A DNA stretch of 64,000 bases from Excoecaria cochinchinensis. Taxonomy: Eukaryota > Streptophyta > Magnoliopsida > Malpighiales > Euphorbiaceae. Location: positions 5,800,501 through 5,864,500 of the forward strand of contig CANTUQ010000073.1 in assembly GCA_947683425.1 (NCBI GenBank), in the 5' to 3' direction. Made by a program: the position numbers and the translations under genes. Below, piece after piece: positions 57,720 through 64,000 of the stretch (position 1 is its first letter; each line of letters starts with the position of its first letter). The notes beneath the pieces were generated by a model that worked only from the letters and a program-made list of their open reading frames with translations, was not told the origin of the DNA and searched no databases.

Positions 57720-58260
57720 TTGGGTCTATTGATGCTGATCTATTATCCGAGCTCATCTTCATTGTTGTCCATTAGAACCGCTGCCCCTTTGGACAAAGTT
57801 TTCTTACGAGCAAACGGGTCTTCCCATGTCGGACTGAATTTACTTCGCGCCTCTAGAAAATTAGGTCTCATTTGCCTAAAGACCAAATCTCCCTCTTTGA
57901 GTGAGTGTTTCCTGACCCTTTTTCCAAATGATCAAATAAGGTGTTGATAGATCTGATTGCAATAGTAATCCCACAACCTGTTTCCGTTTAACATGTTTAG
58001 CTGCTGTAGCCGTTGCTTCCATGACTGCCCCTAAAAATTTGACGTGCTTCGATAGGCAGCAGTGCTTTTGCCTCATGCGTCAAGGAGTAAAGCATGACTC
58101 TTGTAAGGGTTCTGACTGCAGACCCCATCATGGGTCTCCTCCATGACCTTCTTGGCCTTCTTCTCGTCTAAGCGCCTCAGTCGTATATCATTAGCTTACC
58201 TCTTGTACTGCGCACCCTCTATACTGATGAACTGGGTGGATGGCCTCTGAATCAATCTTT
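57720..58260 (-). pseudogene. TatB integrase remnants, internally deleted
   Basis: Minus strand. Near 58250-58090, QFISIEGAQYKR and EKKAKKVMEETHDGVC match the integrase zinc-binding region of Tat elements. At 57900-57740, KEGDLVFRQMRPNFLEAR and FSPTWEDPF match the C-terminal domain. The catalytic core between them is missing, so a deletion of about 200 codons has joined the two ends. Several stops. Confidence 0.68.
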
Positions 58261-58375
58261 TAGTCATTTTCAATAGTAAAAAAAAGAGTGGTAAAGTACG
58301 GGTATGTGTAGATCAACGGAATTTGAACAAAACTTGCCCCCAGATAACTGTCCCTTGCCCTATGTCAATGATCAA
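58260..58375 (+). pseudogene. RT fragment in inverse orientation
   Basis: Plus-strand reading SGKVRVCVDQRNLNKTCP matches the K-V-R-x-C-V-D-x-R-x-L-N-K-x-x-P block of Tat reverse transcriptases. It is opposite in strand to all other TatB coding relics, so a local inversion or inverted duplication has occurred. Confidence 0.6.
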
Positions 58376-58419
58376 TTTTTTTTCCTCTCTTTTTTTTTTT
58401 CTTTTTATTTTGTTTGTTT

Positions 58420-58707
58420 TTATTTTTTTTCATACATTTTTTTTTCACTCCCCAACAAGCTTCGTCCAAATCTTGATAGTTTACACATACGTGCACTTCT
58501 CTTCTTAACCATTGGAGATGTCGTTGATCCACCTAGTTGGGCATTGCGCTTCAGTAAAAAATTCAGCCCTAGTTCTGCTTGTGGATTCCCCCTTTTAACC
58601 TTTCCTGTCCCTCCTGGCTCGAATCTTCTGAGCTTCTGCTTGACTGGTCCATGATCGGGATACACTGGCATAGCATGTTTGGCCGCTTCATAATCATCTC
58701 TTGGCAT
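58420..58707 (-). pseudogene. TatB RT N-terminal remnant
   Basis: Minus strand, open for 95 codons. PVKQKLRRFEPG matches the beginning of Tat RTs. The block after it decays in other frames; MVKKRSARMCKLSRFG aligns, with shifts, to the same V-P-K-K-x-G-K-V-R-x-C-V-D block that is present on the plus strand at 58283-58345. No YFDD motif, so not functional. Confidence 0.55.
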
Positions 58708-59092
58708 GTCTTTATAGGTCCAAGCAAAGACTTTTTTGTTTTATTTTTTTTATTCTCTCAAATTTTAATCTCTCTTCAAGAGTCATAACAGATGCTATCA
58801 AGATTTTCTTTGGGTTCCCCAAAATTCCGAGATTAAATGGAATGGCATCATTTGAATCATTATTAAATATGAATGTGTCATGATCATGCATAATGAAATC
58901 ACAAGAAAATATCCCCCACATAAGCAATAACCATTCATTTCATTTAAGAAAAACTAGAATTAAAAGAGTCTTCATTAAATACTTCAAAAATAAAAAGAAC
59001 ATTTGAATAGCTGACACCCTCCTGTTTCCACCAACGCACATATTTTGGCCAATGGTTCATTACCCTTCGTGGTCACCGTCTTCCTTCCCCAA

Positions 59093-59807
59093 TTAGGCAT
59101 TCAATCTGTCTTCCTCTTCTTTTCTCTCTTTTTTCGAGTCAGAGATCTGCTTGCCATCAATGAGGTCTTGAACCTGATGCCTCAAGGTCTTGCAATCATC
59201 TATGGTATGCCCGGTGTGCTGGTGGAAAGCACAATACTGATTTGTCTTATGATCGGGATGTCCTTGGTTTCCGGTGAGCCTAGCTGGCAATGGCTGCAAT
59301 ATTCTCCCCTTCATTAGCTTCTCAAAAACCCATGACAAGGGCCTGCCCAAATCAGAATAGTGCCTTTGAGCCATCTCAGCCATTGATACTTTCCCTGTCC
59401 TTCTTGTACCACTGCTACCAACTCCTAGACTTGCAGGGCTAGTAATAGTCTTATTGAGAGGTTCCCGGGTAGTTGCAAGCTTGGACTTCACAATCTCTTC
59501 TTCAAGATCAGCTAGTTTCCTTTTGGTGTTTGAGGGACTGAGGAGGCCCCTTGACTGTAAAGGCTCTAGTCCTTTTTCTCTTCCCACTTGCCCAATTGGT
59601 GAGTCGAGTGGTGCCTTGCCCCTAGGCTCGGGGGTGGATAAAAACATTATAGCTTTCAATTACATAATCCTTTTTTACCATAGCTAGCTCAACCTGGTTA
59701 AGGGTAGCTTCCATAAGTTGAGCTTGGAGAACTAGTGCTATGGCATCCATCCTTTCCTTAACTGTGGTCAACAACCTCTTTTCAAGCTCCTCGAACCTTC
59801 TATCCAT
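59093..59807 (-). pseudogene. TatB gag remnant
   Basis: Minus strand in two frames. 59807-59622 encodes an N-terminal amphipathic helix (RRFEELEKRLLTTVKERMDA). 59659-59093 (188 codons) encodes RRTGKVSMAEMAQRHYSDL and, near the C-terminus, YCAFHQHTGHTIDDCKTL, the C-x2-H-x4-G-H-x4-C knuckle typical of Tat Gag, then LRHQVQDLIDGK. The capsid core between these is largely absent, so Gag is partial. Confidence 0.78.
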
Positions 59808-59849
59808 CTCTTTGGTTATTAAGGCATGAGCCTCTTCAATCTGTCATGA

Positions 59850-60837
59850 GGGACCAGCCATTTCTAATGCCTACAGATATTCTGATAAGAACGCTAGATC
59901 TCTGCCAACCAATTCGAACTCCGTTTGCTTTTCAAATAATTATCGGGATCCCCTCAGAGTTTATAGATCGGAAAGGATCCCAAACGGACACTAATTCTAG
60001 CAATCCAAAGGGTGAGTCTGTCCTCACTAGTCGACTGTCAGAGCCTCTAGTCTACTTGAATGAATCTATGATGGCTGAAAGGCTTAAATTGTTAGAATGA
60101 TGCATGGATGACAGGTACAATGCATGATCGTGAGTTGTGCAACATTTCGCAACCACATACGAGCAAGTAGATCCTTCCAACCTTGTTACTCCCACACACG
60201 AGGTCAAATAGTCTCTTCCTAGGTAGGCTTAGTCCATGGGTCAACAGGGGACCCTATGAACGCACATAGTGCACGGTGAAAAATCGGCAACATAACACTC
60301 TTAATTTAAAGCACATGCGTATGGGTTTTGGCCATTATGTATTTGGACACTTCAATTAAATTAAGGTGAACCTATCGGGGCATTAAAGCCTTTGATAAAA
60401 AACCACTTAATTTGCTTGATTTTATTTAATACGCAATAGCCCACATCACAAGCACCGTATTAAGGAGCATTTCACCTAATGGAAGTTTTTATTTGCCATT
60501 ACATGAGCTTTGGTTAAGGTGGTGATACTTTAGGTTTACCCAAACATGGTCCCTACCAATGGGTCTAGCTCATCGCGAGCATAACGATCGATCGGGTCTC
60601 CATTTGATATACCAAAAGGTACTAGGTTTGGGTTGGTGATTATTCTTAACACTTCCCTACAATGAATGAAAGTAGGGTCGTGTTTCGGGAATACACCATG
60701 GTAAGATAGGGGACCAACTAACATAGTTCTAAGGCCCTAATGTCTGCAATGCAAATTTTAAAAAGTGATGGAGTTTTAATTTTTAAAAACCCGATTATAT
60801 TTTAGCCAAAACACTTTCAGAGGAAAGTCACGAAGTA
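59850..60837 (-). other. TatB 5' untranslated region
   Basis: No coding sequence. Shares ordered phrases with 42481-43351 upstream of the TatA PBS (for example CTAGCTCATCGCGAGCATAAC). Confidence 0.65.
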
Positions 60838-60855
60838 TCCCCAGTAGAGTCGCCA
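60838..60855 (-). promoter_or_regulatory. Primer-binding site of TatB
   Basis: Plus-strand TCCCCAGTAGAGTCGCCA; reverse complement TGGCGACTCTACTGGGGA, a tRNA-Arg-like PBS used by Tat elements. One base separates it from LTR B. Confidence 0.85.
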
Positions 60856-60856
60856 C

Positions 60857-62069
60857 TGTGACGCGCGCCGAACCCAACAAAGGCCCTCGCGTTGAACCCG
60901 CTTTTAGGGCTCGAGGGATTGCTTCGCGTCTTTTTGATCTTGGATGCCATGAGACATTTTGAATTCCTCCTTCCCAATAGAACATTGGAAAGGATCATCT
61001 AGCCTCACAGCGCCTTTAGGCACCTTTGAGGTATTTTGGAGTCGCCACCCCATTTACGATAAATTGGAAAAGGTCTCTGACCTCATTGGTCTAAAACTAG
61101 AGATGGTGTCTGGAACTTCACTCTTATTTATGTTTTGGTTAATTATAAGTGAGTTTTTAAATTCGTAAAATTTTATCCCTCCTCTCACACGATTAATGCG
61201 TTTAAATTAAAGGCGCATTGCAATCATTAAGAAAGCGATAAATAAAAGTGGTAAATAAAGCGATAAAGAAAAGTAATAAACACGTCAAGCATACAATTAC
61301 AAGGGAAATTGGGGCGGAATACAATTCCAAATAAAAACTAAATAATATGGCCCCAAAATTAATTCTAAGGGCCCAAAAATATATGAACATAGATTTAAAA
61401 CAAGCAAACAAAACCAAACATAAAAAATGGCATACATAAATCGGGACATTCGTTTGATTTAGGAACATTGGTTCCTTCACGCTCATTTAAAGAGGGATCT
61501 AAGAGTTATTTGATTGTTGGTTTGAAAACCGGGATGAATGATCCAATTTTTGAGAAAACTTTAACTCTTCGTTTTGATTGTGACATTTTACATTTTTTGG
61601 GTAAAACGAGGGACATTAGTCCCAATTTTATTAATGAAAATCCCAATTTAGTTATAAAATATTTTCATGATTTTTTTACTGCACATGTGCACAAGAAAAA
61701 ACCATTTTATTTTACAAGCAAATGTAAACACATAAAGAGATAAGAAAGATCTCACCCAAGCGATGCGGGTTTCCTACACGTCGTGATCCATCCGTGTGGT
61801 CATGGGGACACTCATGCAAGGCAAACCAAATTTAAATCCCACACAAAAAATAACATTAAAAGATATTAGTAATAATTCTAATAATTAATCAAACAAAGAC
61901 AAAATGAATATAGGACATGTTAATTTAATATACAAATGATTTACATGCGAAGGAAATTAAAAATAAGTCATGCAAAAGCCTAGGAATAATAATAATAATA
62001 AAAAATATCAAAGTAAATAGGAATGACAATAACAATAGTAATAAAATGATGATAACATAATAATAATGT

Positions 62070-62128
<59 letters not shown>

Positions 62129-63427
62129 GTAACCATGTTGACTAATAATAATAATAATAACAACAACAACATTGAGCAGGCGCCAACAATAATAAAACAA
62201 AAGCCACAAAAAATCAAATTAAAATCACATGTAGCATGTCAACAACATTAACAACATTGAAAATGTTAATAATAGATGATAAACATGGTAATAATAACAA
62301 AAATAACAATATTAACAACAATAAATAATAAGCGAAAATATGTGAGAATGGATCCAAAGTGTTTACCCTCAGAATTTTAAAAGTAAAAAAAAGCAGTGTT
62401 TCGATCCGTCTTCCTTGTCGAATTTTCGGTAATAAACACAAAAATATTTGAGAAAAGAAAAAAATAAGCGAAAATATGTGAGAATGGATCCAAAGTGTTT
62501 ACCCTCAGTATTTTAAAAGTCAAAAAAAGCAGTGTTTCAATCCATCTTCCTTGTCGAATTTTCGGTAATAAACACAAAAATATTTGAGAAAAGAAAAAAA
62601 GAAAAAAAAAATCAAGTTTTAAACAAATAAAACTCGAGAAACTATTTTTGTAGGGGTAATACAAAACAAAAAAATTTGATTTTCCTTACTTGAAATGAAT
62701 CTCCGACTAAAAAATACTTTGAAGAAAAAAGAAGAAGAAAAAGCCAGACTTTTAAAAAGTCTGAATATATTTTTTTTTGCTTTTGAAAACCTCCGGCTGC
62801 TTCAAAGCTTGAGAGAAAACTCAACCTATTTCTCCTGAAAAAAAAAATGCAGTCGCTAGAAAAATGAGAGCTAAATCCCATTTAATTTCACTGTATTTCC
62901 AATATGGAAAAAACCTAATTGACTTTCCTAATTTTATTCTTTCAAAATAACCCAAAATATGAAAAAAAAAACTGATTTTTTATAATCCCAAAATTAATTT
63001 TGCAGGCGAGAGAGAGCACGCGGCAAAAGAGTGGCCGTATGTGGAAGCGGCATGGGGGCCGCATGTGAAGAGCCTCCACACATAGCCACTAAATGCCAAA
63101 AAACTTTTTTTTTCAAAAAATAATTAATTATTATTTTTTAATCAAAATTTTAAATAATTACTTTTAATTCCCTTTTTAAAAATAAATATTTTTTAATCAA
63201 AATTTTGATATATACAAAATAACACTTCCTAATTTTAATTTTTTTTATAATAATTTTATATATATATATATAATTTTTATTATATATATTTATTTTTCTA
63301 CTTTTTATTTAAAAATCGAGGGTCTCGATAAGGAAAAAATCATTTTCGACACCTTTGCCTATGGCAAGTATCATCTTCATCATCAGGTAATCTTGATCTT
63401 GGACCGCCTCAGGATCCGGTGCCTACA
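60857..63427 (-). mobile_element. TatB 5' LTR (LTR B), shared with the next Tat unit
   Basis: 2571 bp, TGTGACGCGCGCC to GTGCCTACA. Homologous along its length to LTR A with many substitutions and indels. It lacks about 50 bp around the LTR A dyad (junction near 63091), has a 136-bp tandem duplication (62327-62600) and a shorter (AAT)n (62073-62125). The left side has a PBS and the right side a PPT, so it serves two consecutive elements. Confidence 0.88.
62327..62600. repeat. 136-bp tandem duplication in LTR B
   Basis: A segment starting AAGCGAAAATATGTGAG repeats after 136 bp with a few differences. LTR A has one copy (54710-54845). Confidence 0.9.
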
Positions 63428-63910
63428 GTTGCCCCCAATTTTGGGGAACCAAAAACTTATGTGCCTGGGTGAGCCAAAATTTAGAAAAGAAGAAAAGAGA
63501 CACGTACCTGAGGCGGTCGCTTTTCCAGACTGGATGATATTGTTGGCGTGTTATCCTTTCTGAGGTGGTGCCCCCTGAGAGGTCTTTGGCTGGCCAGTTG
63601 CCCCATGAGAGGTCTTCGGTTGATCGCTTCCTGAGAGATTTTTGGTTGATCGCCCTCTAAGAGGTCTTCGATTAATTGCCCCCTGAGAGGTCTTCGGTTG
63701 ATCGTCCCCTGAGAGGTCTTCGGCTAGTTGGCTGCCTCCTGAGAGGTCTTCGGCTAGTTGAGGTCTTCAGTTAGTTGGCTGCCTCCTGAGAGGTCTTCGC
63801 TTAGTTGGCTTCCCCCTGAGAGGTCTTCGGCCCCCCTGAGATGTCTTCGGCTAGTTGGCTGCCTCTTGAGTGGTCTTCGGCTAGTTGGCTGCCCCCTGAG
63901 AGGTTTTCGG
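63428..63910 (-). mobile_element. 3' end of a further Tat internal region
   Basis: PPT (63428-63442) and adjacent sequence match 55753-56275, including GCCTGGGTGAGCCAAA and the minisatellite. It is the start, on the plus strand, of another minus-strand Tat internal region whose body lies beyond the window or is deleted. Confidence 0.83.
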
Positions 63911-63918
63911 CTAGCGTG
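63571..63918 (-). repeat. Tat 3' minisatellite, second unit
   Basis: About a dozen CCTGAGAGGTCTTCGG units with different variant order from 55880-56275. The long minus-strand ORF across it is a by-product of the repeat. Confidence 0.9.
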
Positions 63919-64000
63919 TAGAGGCTCTCCACACACGACCCTATGTGGATTTCCACATATGCATCCACACACGGCCACTAAATGCCAAAAAACACTTTTT
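63914..64000 (-). mobile_element. LTR fragment joined to the minisatellite
   Basis: At about 63914 the sequence jumps from the minisatellite to GAGGCTCTCCACACACG, then TGTGGATTTCCACATATG and GGCCACTAAATGCC, which is the central LTR region (compare 55310-55400). This is a rearranged junction rather than normal element structure. Confidence 0.78.

Noticed and set aside
53114..63427. TatB as a specialised gag-only non-autonomous element
   Set aside because: Remnants of RT and integrase are present at 57.7-58.7 kb, so it is a decayed and internally deleted element rather than a gag-only design.
63754..63978. 74-codon minus-strand ORF with GGSQLSEDL repeats
   Set aside because: Translation of the Tat minisatellite; not a gene.

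Overview
The window is AT-rich and built almost entirely of plant-type transposable elements. The LTR retrotransposons are Athila-, Tat- and chromovirus-like Ty3/gypsy elements. There are also Mutator-like MITEs, a hairpin made of tRNA-SINE-like sequence, and pieces of an integrated plant pararetrovirus. This points to a repeat-rich, heterochromatic or pericentromeric stretch of a eudicot genome. The species cannot be named from the sequence. I see no intact host gene, no rRNA, no functional tRNA gene and no CRISPR array. All family names come from my reading of protein motifs, primer-binding sites (PBS), polypurine tracts (PPT) and target-site duplications (TSD); no database search was run.

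Region 1 (1-24.4 kb). A block at 1-3701 is repeated almost identically at 16128-20436. It is the 3' internal part of a minus-strand Tat-like element (TatA), with its minisatellite, an Athila-ORF1-like remnant and an antisense ORF. In the first copy an Athila-like element with no pol genes (LTR 3702-5307, tRNA-Asp PBS, two intact ORFs of 268 and 507 codons) has inserted. The second copy preserves the empty site. A solo LTR of the same Athila-like family (21836-23391, TSD AAATC) sits further into the second copy. The TatA 3' LTR is 13975-16008 and lies against a decayed plus-strand gag-protease fragment.

Region 2 (24.4-44.5 kb). The TatA integrase and RNase H, on the minus strand, are split by three large insertions, two of them bounded by TSDs. 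Composite 24412-31203 (TSD GTTTC) holds a SINE-like hairpin, a solo LTR (24683-29461, TSD GTTCG) and, inside that LTR, an inverted repeat of pararetroviral regulatory DNA. LTR 31642-33518 has TSD TTTTT. A further LTR-like block begins at 33964 and itself carries two Mutator-type MITEs. A degraded gag, a PBS and a partial 5' LTR at 41.3-44.5 kb complete a probable Tat element more than 30 kb long as it now stands.

Region 3 (44.5-64 kb). A decayed CRM/Reina-like chromovirus (LTR 46231-47390, pol to 53003) sits in an older chromovirus remnant. Its 3' LTR is cut by a second minus-strand Tat element (TatB, LTRs 53114-55752 and 60857-63427). The right LTR of TatB has a PBS on one side and a PPT on the other, so it is shared with a further Tat unit running off the window.

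The most unusual signals are these. (a) Short sequence words are dispersed at matching positions in two related LTRs, and the word itself differs between the LTRs in all copies together. (b) A 16-bp perfect palindrome is arrayed in both the LTR and the 5' leader of the Athila-like family. (c) Pararetroviral promoter/leader DNA forms a 513-bp-armed inverted repeat downstream of an LTR TATA box, a layout that could make a hairpin RNA. (d) Two SINE-like units stand head to head around a 5-bp loop.
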